This document shows, piece after piece, positions 8,589-17,314 of a stretch of 53,571 nt of DNA (the first letter of the stretch is position 1; each line of letters starts with the position of its first letter). The translations under genes and the position numbers were made by a program. The stretch is from positions 1-53,571 of IMG/VR virus record IMGVR_UViG_3300009158_002277; one strand, 5' to 3'. The DNA comes from a virus. The notes below the pieces were generated by a model. That model was not told the origin of the DNA, did no database searches, and saw nothing but the letters and a program-made list of their open reading frames with translations.

Positions 8589-9661
8589 CGCATGCTCCTT
8601 ATTTGTTGCAACTCATAATCGGCATCGCTCCACCGATACTCATATGTAGCCTGAGCACGATTGGTACGTATTTTATATACATCTAGATGAGTTTCCATCT
8701 GTCTCCATATTTCATCATGGTTGGTAGTACCGAAACTGCGAATTAAATCCACTTGGGCTACTTTTGGGTGGCCAATGGTCAGTGACTTGTCATCCGGATC
8801 AAACCCGTTTTGTGCGAGCCATGTTCTAAACTCAGCCAGTGCCCGGATCTGCCACTCATAAGACGCAGGATCTTTTGCCCATTCGATATCAAAGTCACCG
8901 GCTGCTTCTGTCTGTGAACGTAATGCACCGGTGACCAATTCGCCTATCCGACTGTCACGCCCTTCGTCATTGAACACTTCCCAATGATGTTTGCCTACCG
9001 CTTTATTTACACCCACATACACCCCGCCTAGGCTTCGATTGATTGTTTCTATACCAAACAATTCGTAATCTTCTGCGTCTAGCACAAATCTTGGTGCTTT
9101 CAACCAACACATCAACTGTGATGGTCTGCGCCATTCAGGTGATTCAATCAGTCTGCGAATACTTAGAACCAGACTTTCATGTTCGTGACACAACAAGTTC
9201 AACTGCCGTATATGCCATCGTGTTACATCATCTGCGGCAGTATAGTAAGGGCTCATGGCACCCGAGGTACCTTGGAGATCCTCAAAATATCTGTGCAATC
9301 GATTCATTAGATCTCGATTGACTCCGTCCCACCCCTTGGATTCTGTGTTTGATCCGGCAATCAACCAATCCGCGGACACAGTATTTTCCGGAGTGAATGA
9401 ATCTGTGATCGTGTATCCTAACCCGGCTGAATTGATTGCTGTGATGCTGCGATTGATCTGTTCGCAAATATATGCAATTGAGCGATCACTGTTGGCCCAT
9501 CCTAGCCAGCAGTAGTTTTTTTCTAGATGATAATTGTTTTGTACTAGATGATCAAGTGCAGCCAACCATTTGCGTGAAAGACTATTATCTTCCACATCAA
9601 TGTATACTGTTAGCACATGATCGTTTTTGTCACGTAAATCTATTTCAATTGTATCAAGCAA
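8585..9661 (-). CDS. Conserved-looking hypothetical protein, 358 aa
   Basis: I do not recognise this protein. It is 358 aa, acidic, rich in Trp and Tyr, and lacks a signal peptide or membrane segment. No Cys cluster, P-loop or glycosyltransferase motif is apparent. The start appears to be a TTG at 9661: an in-frame stop lies just upstream at 9665-9667, no ATG is near, and a GGTGGATG stretch precedes it. The TTG gives an 8-nt overlap with the radical SAM gene upstream; downstream there is an ATGA overlap with the 33-aa ORF. Its place between an rSAM and a carbamoyltransferase suggests a role in the same pathway, perhaps as partner or acceptor-handling protein. That is inference from position only. 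Confidence 0.65.
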   Translation of the reverse strand: MLDTIEIDLRDKNDHVLTVYIDVEDNSLSRKWLAALDHLVQNNYHLEKNYCWLGWANSDRSIAYICEQINRSITAINSAGLGYTITDSFTPENTVSADWLIAGSNTESKGWDGVNRDLMNRLHRYFEDLQGTSGAMSPYYTAADDVTRWHIRQLNLLCHEHESLVLSIRRLIESPEWRRPSQLMCWLKAPRFVLDAEDYELFGIETINRSLGGVYVGVNKAVGKHHWEVFNDEGRDSRIGELVTGALRSQTEAAGDFDIEWAKDPASYEWQIRALAEFRTWLAQNGFDPDDKSLTIGHPKVAQVDLIRSFGTTNHDEIWRQMETHLDVYKIRTNRAQATYEYRWSDADYELQQIRSMR

Positions 9662-10943
9662 TGTTCATCCACCATTTCAGTACATCGGGCCTTACCGACA
9701 GGATATCGGTCATAGTCACGGGTTGTGTTCTTATCTGTTCTAATTGTAACACACGAGTACGGCCTTGAGCAAGAGCAGATTGGTATTGATCAGGCCATTG
9801 TTCTTCAAATGTAGGACGATTCTTCAACTGTGTCAATACATCTCGCATGGCGCCCGATGTATCTGCTATCAATTCATCTAGCCATGGTTCTAACAAGTGT
9901 CTAGGCAGAGCCAATGGGCTCATGATGATGTCCGGAGAGAATGAAAAGATGACTTTGGCTAGAACATCTACACCGAATTGTCTAGCGAGTTCTGTAATTT
10001 TGCCAACTTCGAACATTCCGGGCAGAGTGAGCGTAAAGTCAATTCTGACTTGACGAGGGTGACGCTGGATCGCAACTGCGTTACCGAAGTTTTCAAGCCA
10101 TTGATCATAATCAAGACCTGTTCTAATGTATTCACCAATTGTGCCTGTACCGTCGAGACTTGCACATATCTGCCAATCGCGTAGCCCAGGAAGAACGTCG
10201 CGATAGAGATTGATGCCACGATACTCCACCCTGGATAAGTTTGTATTATATCTAGCATATACTTTCGGCCCATCCCCTAGTTCTATTATGCGTTGCATGT
10301 AGCGCCAATGCTGTTCATACATCAATGGTTCGCCGCCCACCCAATATACTTCTTCTACTCTGTGCTGTTCTACAGCATCACTGAACTCACGTTCAATTTG
10401 ACTATCCTGGAACTTGGAGATCTGCTCACGTACCTCGGGCTGCATCCAGTTATTTTTAGGATTGCTCCAATTGACCATGTGATGTGTCTTTTGTTCCGAC
10501 TCCCAACTACTACTCAGCATGTCTCCGCAGGTTCTACATTTGAAGTTGCACAGGTTGCTGAATCTATAATCCCAACTCACTGGTTGCATGGTAGTGCGAC
10601 CGGTAGCATCTGTTTGTTCTAAAATTGCGGAGTATTTATGTTGAAACAAATGGCTAAAGTATGTGCGATAAACATCAGTATTCAAAAGTTGATCATTGCA
10701 GACCTCGCATTCAGGCAATCGTTCACCGGCCATCATGCGGCGCCGAACTGATCGCATGTGATCACCGTTCCAATGTTCCTCAAGGGTGATAGGAATATAG
10801 GTGCCGGTACCTGATTTAGTATCTATATATTGCTGGAAGTTTTGTGCTGGCTCGCGGCTAGCACAGCACATGCGCCTTTCAGTCTGTGGAGAGAGATAAG
10901 TGTGTACCCAAGGCGCTAAACATAGAGAATTAGGTTTTTGCAT
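9654..10943 (-). CDS. Radical SAM protein A with N-terminal SPASM/twitch-like Cys motifs
   Basis: A 429-aa radical SAM enzyme. CNFKCRTC (132-139) is the CX3CX2C site for the SAM-binding 4Fe-4S cluster, and GGEP (203-206) is the SAM amino-group motif. Before the barrel are Cys8, a CC pair (26-27) and a CxxC at 79/82 (PECEVC), a layout resembling an auxiliary-cluster twitch/SPASM segment moved to the N-terminus; NCBI has a radical SAM family described as N-terminal twitch. Such enzymes usually modify peptides or sugars; the substrate here is unknown. It overlaps the upstream rSAM B gene by 14 nt and the downstream 358-aa gene by 8 nt. Most similar in layout to B and D. Confidence 0.9.
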   Translation of the reverse strand: MQKPNSLCLAPWVHTYLSPQTERRMCCASREPAQNFQQYIDTKSGTGTYIPITLEEHWNGDHMRSVRRRMMAGERLPECEVCNDQLLNTDVYRTYFSHLFQHKYSAILEQTDATGRTTMQPVSWDYRFSNLCNFKCRTCGDMLSSSWESEQKTHHMVNWSNPKNNWMQPEVREQISKFQDSQIEREFSDAVEQHRVEEVYWVGGEPLMYEQHWRYMQRIIELGDGPKVYARYNTNLSRVEYRGINLYRDVLPGLRDWQICASLDGTGTIGEYIRTGLDYDQWLENFGNAVAIQRHPRQVRIDFTLTLPGMFEVGKITELARQFGVDVLAKVIFSFSPDIIMSPLALPRHLLEPWLDELIADTSGAMRDVLTQLKNRPTFEEQWPDQYQSALAQGRTRVLQLEQIRTQPVTMTDILSVRPDVLKWWMNIA

Positions 10944-12141
10944 AGTTTAAAATATGTGCCAATTCCAGGGCTACCTTTTTTAGATCCTGTTGTCTGCGTT
11001 GATCTAATCGGCGTATCTGTTGTCGTGTTTCTTCACCGTCGGTCGATTCCCCGCGAATCATAAAGTCGATGATACGGCCAAACTCTGCACGAAATTGCTC
11101 AGGTGCCTCGCAAGTGCTGAGATAATCAGCAATGTGTTGTTTGGCATCAGATGGCAATCTTGAGATTGAAAAATACCATGCATCGTGCATCATGTTCCAA
11201 TATACAAAATCAAAATCTTGTAATGCTATCCACAATGCCACTTCGTCAAGATATCGCACATTGAATACATTCACTGTGGTGCAGCATTGTAACTGCAAGT
11301 TAGGCATACCTTCTCTCATGAATCTAAAACGATCGATGTTCTCTTTTACTGTTCCCCAGGATGCATTTGAGCGTTGATATTCAAAACGTGGCCCAATGTC
11401 ATCAACACTAAACGCAATCTCTACAGTCTTAAAATGTTTCCATATTTCCGGGCCTCTCAACGGAAACAGCGTTCCATTGGTGTTGTAATGTATCTCAACC
11501 TGGCCAGCAATCCCACGATCCACTATTCCTTGTAACATATCAAAGTGCTGTTCGATCATGAATGGTTCGCCGCCAGTGAATTCAATGTATCGTATATCGT
11601 CAAGCACACTATCAATCTGAGACCAGAAATGATCGTTATCTTTGGGCCATGCACCTGCTCGCAACATTTTGTAAGCATGGCTAGATTTTTGTTCGTTGCG
11701 CGGCATGAAAGAAATTTCTTCTCCGGCGAACTGTGAACTGGACCAGGAACCGCAGATCCTACATTTGAGATTGCAGATGTTCCCCAGTTTGAGATCTAAG
11801 AACATCAATGGTTTGGCATCCTGTGTCCAATGGTCATGCTTGAGCGTGTGTTTTAGACGATCTAGGGTGTGCATACGTTTTGATGTACGTCCTGCATCTT
11901 CTTCGTTCCAACATTTCCTACAAGTTTCTGGCTTTTGCCCTGCAAGGAATCCTGTGCGTAATTCGCGCATGTGATTGCTATTTTGTATGTCAGCAAAGTC
12001 AGCCGTGGTTAATTCAAACTTGTTTCCATCGTTGTCTAGGATCTCATCGTCGGCCAAACAACAAGGTCTTACTGTGCCAATGGGGCTGGCCTCTAGACTG
12101 ATCCAAGGTAATACACAGAATTGATCGTGCGGCAAGTTCAA
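10930..12141 (-). CDS. Radical SAM protein B with N-terminal Cys motifs
   Basis: A 403-aa radical SAM enzyme. CNLKCRIC (123-130) binds the catalytic cluster and GGEP is at 190-193. The N-terminal segment has Cys9 in FCVLPW, a CC pair (27-28) and CRKC (74-77) followed by WNEEDAG and an SKR triplet. The same series (C-x-aP/YPW, CC, C-x2-C, then E-x-G and S/R) recurs in A and D, so these three form one subgroup. It begins with an ATGA overlap on rSAM C. A YNTNG strand after GGEP is typical of the barrel. The reaction and substrate are unknown; the neighbours point to a glycan or decorated surface product. Confidence 0.9.
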   Translation of the reverse strand: MNLPHDQFCVLPWISLEASPIGTVRPCCLADDEILDNDGNKFELTTADFADIQNSNHMRELRTGFLAGQKPETCRKCWNEEDAGRTSKRMHTLDRLKHTLKHDHWTQDAKPLMFLDLKLGNICNLKCRICGSWSSSQFAGEEISFMPRNEQKSSHAYKMLRAGAWPKDNDHFWSQIDSVLDDIRYIEFTGGEPFMIEQHFDMLQGIVDRGIAGQVEIHYNTNGTLFPLRGPEIWKHFKTVEIAFSVDDIGPRFEYQRSNASWGTVKENIDRFRFMREGMPNLQLQCCTTVNVFNVRYLDEVALWIALQDFDFVYWNMMHDAWYFSISRLPSDAKQHIADYLSTCEAPEQFRAEFGRIIDFMIRGESTDGEETRQQIRRLDQRRQQDLKKVALELAHILNYAKT

Positions 12142-13394
12142 AATAAAATCTTTCTATCTGCTTGTTTGAAAATCTCAACCAACTCATTGTATTGTGGATG
12201 ATCAGGATTGTATATATTTTTCTGCTCGAATACCTCAGTTGACCAAGTGCCCCAGTTCCACATTTTCTGAAAATTAACATTGGTGATACCCAACTGATCA
12301 CAGAGTTTGACGAAAGCCGGAATTTCTTTATAGTTATCTAGTTGTACAACAAAGTCCGCAGTGATTTGAAGAGGGTGTTGGTTTTTTTTAATGATGTGTT
12401 GTACCCAACGAACATTATCTAACAATTGATTCCACTGTCCGTTGACTCTGATTTTTTTATAAGTTTCTTCTGTGGCAGCATCAAAACTTATTCTCAATTC
12501 TTGTAATGTAGGAAGTAGTTTTTCTAACATGTCTGATTTAGATCGTAGATAACTCCCATTGGTTTGTATAATGTGTTTGATGTTTTGTTTGCCAGTGGCC
12601 AGTATGTATTCCAACAATTCAATGTAAACATCACTGATAAACGGCTCGCCGCCGGCCCATCTGATTTCTATGGGTTGTGATTGTATCTGATCAATTACAA
12701 GATGTTTGATTTTAGTTACTATTTGATCATTGATTGAACGGATGACATGATGATTGTTGTTGTTTATCAATTCAGTCCTGCAACTAGGGCATCGAAAATT
12801 ACAAGTATAGTCAAAATCAAATATAAGATTTTTAGGAATTTCAGATACCAATAACTGGTCGTGACTCACAAATTCCAATGGCACGTGGTTTGATTGAGGA
12901 TCACTGTGATATCTCTCTGGACTTACTTGTCCAAAAAATCCGCAGATCTGATTATTACAATAGAAATATCTTCCAGCAACAATTTCTTGACGTATGCGTT
13001 GAGCAGATTCTGAATTCAAAACATCATATACATTGTCAACATGTAATATATTACCCACAAATTTTGGAACCCAACTTGGACTACTACACACAAAAACTTC
13101 TCCGTTGTTGTTCACACCCATGGTACTCCATGGTACCTGGCATATCGGTTGCTCGTGATAATTTTTATCAAAAAATATCTGTTTCTGTCGTTGTTGATTA
13201 TTTTCGGCAAGTATGCTGCCATCTATAGTTATATCTGAGTATGTTTGCTGCATCATGCTAACAAACTCATCAACTTCTCGTTGTATATCTGGATGGTCTG
13301 CAGGAATACCAGATATGATATCGTCTAGGCTTGGCCAAGAAGGTCCGGCAAATGTCTTATAGTCTAACTGACCGATGATTTTTTTTAAGTTCAT
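12138..13394 (-). CDS. Radical SAM protein C, divergent, with long N-terminal extension
   Basis: A 418-aa radical SAM enzyme. CNFRCPSC (198-205) is the cluster site and GGEP is at 248-251; IQTNGSYL and RISFDAA follow as expected barrel strands. It differs from its neighbours: about 80 residues precede the first Cys (Cys85, in CQVPW), there is no CC pair (one Cys at 103), and the later pair is spaced C-x4-C (146/151). The auxiliary cluster may therefore be ligated differently or be absent. The gene looks more AT-rich than rSAM A or F, suggesting a separate origin. It is joined by ATGA overlaps to rSAM D upstream and rSAM B downstream. Confidence 0.88.
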   Translation of the reverse strand: MNLKKIIGQLDYKTFAGPSWPSLDDIISGIPADHPDIQREVDEFVSMMQQTYSDITIDGSILAENNQQRQKQIFFDKNYHEQPICQVPWSTMGVNNNGEVFVCSSPSWVPKFVGNILHVDNVYDVLNSESAQRIRQEIVAGRYFYCNNQICGFFGQVSPERYHSDPQSNHVPLEFVSHDQLLVSEIPKNLIFDFDYTCNFRCPSCRTELINNNNHHVIRSINDQIVTKIKHLVIDQIQSQPIEIRWAGGEPFISDVYIELLEYILATGKQNIKHIIQTNGSYLRSKSDMLEKLLPTLQELRISFDAATEETYKKIRVNGQWNQLLDNVRWVQHIIKKNQHPLQITADFVVQLDNYKEIPAFVKLCDQLGITNVNFQKMWNWGTWSTEVFEQKNIYNPDHPQYNELVEIFKQADRKILF

Positions 13395-14650
13395 GTCAAT
13401 GCCTGCAATTCAGGTATTACATCAAGCAAACGTTCTGCACGTATATCGTCTAGTTCATGTGTTTTACGCCAGAAGGTATCAATGAGATGTGTGTTGTCAG
13501 TGGCCATCATGAATTTAATAGCCGACTCAAACCCAACACTGGCACGTTGCAATGGATCATTGTCTCGCAACCAGTTAATGTGTTCTTGGTACTTCATCCG
13601 TAGACGTTGTTTGTATTTTATTGTAGCAATGTCGATTCTTAAATGTGCAGGATCTTGTAAGATGTTTACATTAAGGTCCTGCGGGCGTATCAACCCACGT
13701 TCAACCCAATCTCGATGAAAATCAGGTAAATGCCAAGCATTCATGATGCTTAGAGTAGGGCTGATGTAAAAATCTACATCAGGACATATTTTCAACATCT
13801 CTATCCTGTTTTGTTCAACACGATTCCAATCTGTACCTTTGCGTATATATTCAGCATACTTTGTTGATCCGTCAAGGCTGGCCCCCACTGCTACGCTGTC
13901 AAACTGTTTCCAATATTCAAAAACACTCTGCCCTTTTAGATCTGTATGTGTGAAGTTTGTATTGTAGATCAATCTCACATCAAATCGTCCTCGACGAACA
14001 AGTTCATCTAAAATCCGATAATGTTCTTCCATCAGCAAAGGCTCACCACCGGCAAAGTATATCTGCTCTACATAATCGATGTGAGGTAACAACTGTTCCC
14101 ACATGTCAGTTTCTGTACGACCTGCGTAGTTTAATACCCGATTGCGATCTTTCCAGTCACCCCCGGCCAACTTGACCTGATCCTGATACCATTGGCTTGA
14201 GAAGATATGCCCACAACTGCGACATTTGAGATTACAGAGATTTGAAAAACGTATGTCCCAATAGGTCATTTCAAAAGGATTCTTGTCTAACTTTTTGATG
14301 TGATGACCATGATGTTTGTTTGCACTTTTGCGACCTGAAAAGAATCCCGATTGTTCTTGCTCGTAACAACGACCACAAGCAGCATTGGGTGTTTCATTCA
14401 ACATATCTGCCCGTAACTGTTGCATGGGTTGATCTTTCCATATCTCTTCAAGTGTGCTGGATCTACAATTGCCCACTGGATATTTCATCTCTGAGTGACA
14501 ACAAGGATATGCTTCCCCGGTAGGGTAGGCATGTAGATGTATCCAAGGGTAAATGCAGAATGTTTTCGAATCTGTTAATAAGAATTCTTCACGTTCTGTG
14601 AGATCCACAGGCCTCACTAGATTTGTACTATTATATTTGTAATCACTCAT
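13391..14650 (-). CDS. Radical SAM protein D with N-terminal Cys motifs
   Basis: A 419-aa radical SAM enzyme. CNLKCRSC (139-146) is the cluster-binding motif and GGEP is at 201-204. The N-terminal part has FCIYPW (Cys32), a CC pair (50-51), Cys62 and CGRC (92-95), followed by an SGRKSAN segment. It is the same subgroup as A and B, and shares with A the run WD-x-RFSNLCN before the cluster. It has a 30-residue leader before the first Cys that A and B lack. It overlaps the upstream 234-aa gene by 8 nt and the downstream rSAM C gene by ATGA. Substrate unknown. Confidence 0.9.
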   Translation of the reverse strand: MSDYKYNSTNLVRPVDLTEREEFLLTDSKTFCIYPWIHLHAYPTGEAYPCCHSEMKYPVGNCRSSTLEEIWKDQPMQQLRADMLNETPNAACGRCYEQEQSGFFSGRKSANKHHGHHIKKLDKNPFEMTYWDIRFSNLCNLKCRSCGHIFSSQWYQDQVKLAGGDWKDRNRVLNYAGRTETDMWEQLLPHIDYVEQIYFAGGEPLLMEEHYRILDELVRRGRFDVRLIYNTNFTHTDLKGQSVFEYWKQFDSVAVGASLDGSTKYAEYIRKGTDWNRVEQNRIEMLKICPDVDFYISPTLSIMNAWHLPDFHRDWVERGLIRPQDLNVNILQDPAHLRIDIATIKYKQRLRMKYQEHINWLRDNDPLQRASVGFESAIKFMMATDNTHLIDTFWRKTHELDDIRAERLLDVIPELQALT

Positions 14651-15347
14651 ACAGATGTTGCCAATGTTGTAAAATTGTTTTTTCCAGATTTAAATTTAAA
14701 TTTCCAACAAATGTACTTGGGGTCAGCAATACAAATTCTGAAAATTGTACGAGAAATTTTGTAATGTCAGAATGCAGTCGATCTTCTTCATGCGAGTCGG
14801 CCCTGAACAGCACAAATTTGGTTTTTGAATTTCGACATTTTAAAACTATTTCATTCACATACTTTGTAAAATCATAAAAACTGTTATCGCAGACTCTACT
14901 TAGTTGTAGCACTACATTTCTGTCAGTCAAGTCTGTTATCATTACTTGTTTCCATAACTCTTGATTGTTTTTGACTTTTATAATCTGGCAGTTACTAGAT
15001 GATGGGTTAAAATACGTGACTATATAACACCATGGAATCTGTGATTGTATGATCACATCCTGCCATTTTTTTAGATAGATACAGGTAGTCAAAGTTATAT
15101 TAAAAATTGAGAGATCGTTATAGCTAAGTAGGTCTTGATCTAACATTATTAACAAATCAAATTTTTTACACATCAATCTCAAATAATCCACAGTTATGGT
15201 TCCAATATCTGTGTAATAACACCCAGGTAAGATGTCCAGTACAGATTCGATTAATAACCCGTTTAAGGGTATAGCATATTGTATTGATATCATCTTGGAC
15301 TTGAGTGCGGTGTCCTCTGAACTATTACCTAGGCATAGTATTTTCAT
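14643..15347 (-). CDS. Hypothetical protein, 234 aa, coupled to the sulfotransferase-like gene
   Basis: I do not recognise this protein. I place the start at ATG 15347, giving MKILCLGNSSEDT, because it overlaps the upstream stop as ATGA; an upstream in-frame start at 15389 would add 14 residues inside the previous gene. The opening hydrophobic strand followed by GNSS and a later LLIMLDQD strand suggest an alpha/beta fold, possibly a distant SGNH-like or Rossmann-like protein, but no catalytic set can be confirmed. The DNA is visibly AT-rich compared with rSAM A or F. It lies between the sulfotransferase-like gene and rSAM D. Confidence 0.6.
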   Translation of the reverse strand: MKILCLGNSSEDTALKSKMISIQYAIPLNGLLIESVLDILPGCYYTDIGTITVDYLRLMCKKFDLLIMLDQDLLSYNDLSIFNITLTTCIYLKKWQDVIIQSQIPWCYIVTYFNPSSSNCQIIKVKNNQELWKQVMITDLTDRNVVLQLSRVCDNSFYDFTKYVNEIVLKCRNSKTKFVLFRADSHEEDRLHSDITKFLVQFSEFVLLTPSTFVGNLNLNLEKTILQHWQHLYE

Positions 15348-15976
15348 TGTTGCCAGGCCCGAGAACTTTCTTGAAACCAATTTTTCCATAGCTTTGCAAC
15401 CAGGCCAACATCTAGTTCTAAATTTAATTTTTTATCTAATAGAATAATCTGATCTAAATATGTATCCTCATTAAAAAAACTATCAAACGGAATCGGGAGT
15501 AATCGATCTTGAAACATATTTTGTAATTTCAGTTGATGCTGATACTCATCATCAAAATCAAGATAATACTGTTTGGCTTTTTGATTGTTTATTAAAAAAT
15601 CTTTATGGCTTGGAGTGACTTGAACTGAGATAACTTTTTCGTAGAAATTATCGCCCCACAATATATTTTTTGTATATTGATTGTAAAAATCGACAGGATG
15701 CCATTGATCAATTAACCATAGTTTGGATTGTTCATAATGATAAAAATCAACTAGCCCACGTTTAAAATTTAAACAATCTTTGGTTTCTTCTTTTTTCCAG
15801 TTTTGGCTGTCCCATATTGAGTATCGATTGAATTTTTCTTCCGCAGTTAGTGTTTTTTCATATTCCCTGAGATCTCGTCCAGATGTTCCGGTGATTGTTT
15901 TCTCACTGAGAGTCAATGTTTTATACAACATATTTCCAGCAGACCCTGGCAAATAAATGATTGTTGCTTTTAACAT
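15344..15976 (-). CDS. Sulfotransferase-like protein (PAPS-type P-loop), 210 aa
   Basis: A 210-aa protein opening with a hydrophobic strand and then LPGSAGNMLYK (9-19). This looks like the 5'-phosphosulfate-binding loop found at the N-terminus of PAPS-dependent sulfotransferases, and small phage sulfotransferase-family proteins begin in a similar way as I recall. A C-terminal LWKNWFQES helix resembles the end of that family. The usual 3'-phosphate-binding R-x7-S motif in the middle is not clear, so this is a probable rather than certain call. If correct it would sulfate a hydroxyl on the island's product. Its stop overlaps the ATG of the next gene. It follows rSAM E after a 6-nt gap, the only gap in the 13-gene run. 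Confidence 0.55.
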   Translation of the reverse strand: MLKATIIYLPGSAGNMLYKTLTLSEKTITGTSGRDLREYEKTLTAEEKFNRYSIWDSQNWKKEETKDCLNFKRGLVDFYHYEQSKLWLIDQWHPVDFYNQYTKNILWGDNFYEKVISVQVTPSHKDFLINNQKAKQYYLDFDDEYQHQLKLQNMFQDRLLPIPFDSFFNEDTYLDQIILLDKKLNLELDVGLVAKLWKNWFQESSRAWQQ

Positions 15977-15982
15977 AGTCGA

Positions 15983-17314
15983 TCAGAGAGTATGATACCA
16001 AGGTTTTAGTGCAGGAAATGCTAGATCAAAGCATTTGCCTCGACGCTGATCATATTGTGCGTAGAACTGCTTAAAGTCATTCAGCAACTTGGGCCGATCA
16101 AATGCTTCTGAGTGCGGAGTTTTGACTATGTCAAGATAATCAATCAAGCGTTGAACATGATTGACTTCGTGCTCATGCAAGAATTCACTATTCCACCAAG
16201 AGTCAAGCCAGACTTCTAACCGTTGTCGAAATACCGTGCGTAGTTCGTCGGGCAACACCAAAGGTGATTGGAAACTAGGAAATCGCAGGATGTTCAAGGT
16301 AAAACTCACAGCATCACGGCCGTATTCTATTTTCCAGTTCATTATGCATTCCAAGAACTGATCCAGTGAGCACAGACACAATGCATTGATTGTGTTCATG
16401 ATGTGTATGCCACGGAACTTACCTGAATCAAGAAGTCGTTCCACATTGTTGGCCCAGTCATCCCATACTAACCCGTCTCTGATATATTCGGCTTGCAGAC
16501 CTACACTTTCGTTGGATGTATATAAGTCAACTTCTAATCCATCAATGCTTGCTAACAATCGATCTAGATCCACCGCAGTGCCTAGATTTGAATTGATTGC
16601 CAAGCGTGTTTGGCTACGCCCTGGATTGTTCTTAAACCAGTCAATCAGTTTCCATGTCTCGCCCGACATCAGTGGCTCGCCACCGGTTATGCGGAGTTCT
16701 TGGAGGGTTCGATGTAGGTCCGACTCCCACCACGCAAAGAACGCCTCCACATAAGGATTGGTCTCACCGAAACTATAAAGCTGACTACTGCCATGATCGT
16801 GAGTAAAGTGATTCCTACCATCAGACACAAGACCTTGATAGGGTCCATTTTTACGAATGTCTCGAACCCAAGTGCTGCTGAATGCAGGATTACAATAACT
16901 GCAAGCAAATTGGCAAGTGCGGTCAAAAGCAATCTCCAAGGTACGGAGGTTGAAGTCTTGATCTGGTGAATTGGTATGTGCTTCATTTAACAACTCAATG
17001 GGGTAAATCTTACTCTTATACACACGGTCACTGATGGCATCACTGCCCATGTCTTCTATCTTCCAGCAATACTCACAACCAGCAGGGCGCTCGCCCTCAA
17101 TCATCTTGCGACGATCCTCTTTCTTTTGATCAGTATTGTGCAGCAGCCTAGGGTTGGCCCGAACTTTATCAATGTCCACCAAATGGGCCGGCGGGTGATG
17201 GCAACTTGTAGTCATGCCACTTCCTAACCAGATGGTAGCATTGTACCATTTTGCTGCACAAAAACTTGCACTCTTGGTGTCTAGCACCTGTCGCTTGAAT
17301 TCTAAATCGGTCAT
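15983..17314 (-). CDS. Radical SAM protein E, C-HHPP subgroup
   Basis: A 443-aa radical SAM enzyme. CQFACSYC (134-141) is the cluster site and GGEP is at 211-214. The N-terminal part has FCAAKW (Cys19), CHHPP (38-42), LHNT-x-QKKEDRR, and CEYCW (80-84) followed by EDMG. Each of these is matched by rSAM F at nearly the same spacing, so E and F are close paralogues. Both also share PYVEAF-x-AWW just before GGEP. A single Cys followed by H/Y-H-P-P replaces the CC pair of A, B and D. ATGA overlap with the upstream GT-like gene. Substrate unknown. Confidence 0.9.
   Translation of the reverse strand: MTDLEFKRQVLDTKSASFCAAKWYNATIWLGSGMTTSCHHPPAHLVDIDKVRANPRLLHNTDQKKEDRRKMIEGERPAGCEYCWKIEDMGSDAISDRVYKSKIYPIELLNEAHTNSPDQDFNLRTLEIAFDRTCQFACSYCNPAFSSTWVRDIRKNGPYQGLVSDGRNHFTHDHGSSQLYSFGETNPYVEAFFAWWESDLHRTLQELRITGGEPLMSGETWKLIDWFKNNPGRSQTRLAINSNLGTAVDLDRLLASIDGLEVDLYTSNESVGLQAEYIRDGLVWDDWANNVERLLDSGKFRGIHIMNTINALCLCSLDQFLECIMNWKIEYGRDAVSFTLNILRFPSFQSPLVLPDELRTVFRQRLEVWLDSWWNSEFLHEHEVNHVQRLIDYLDIVKTPHSEAFDRPKLLNDFKQFYAQYDQRRGKCFDLAFPALKPWYHTL

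Noticed and set aside
9968-10273. 101-codon minus-strand frame with a membrane-like segment
   Set aside because: It lies wholly within rSAM A in another frame; no independent start or context supports it.
16687-16986. 99-codon minus-strand frame with hydrophobic stretches
   Set aside because: It is a shifted frame inside rSAM E, whose cluster region and motifs are clearly coding in the other frame.
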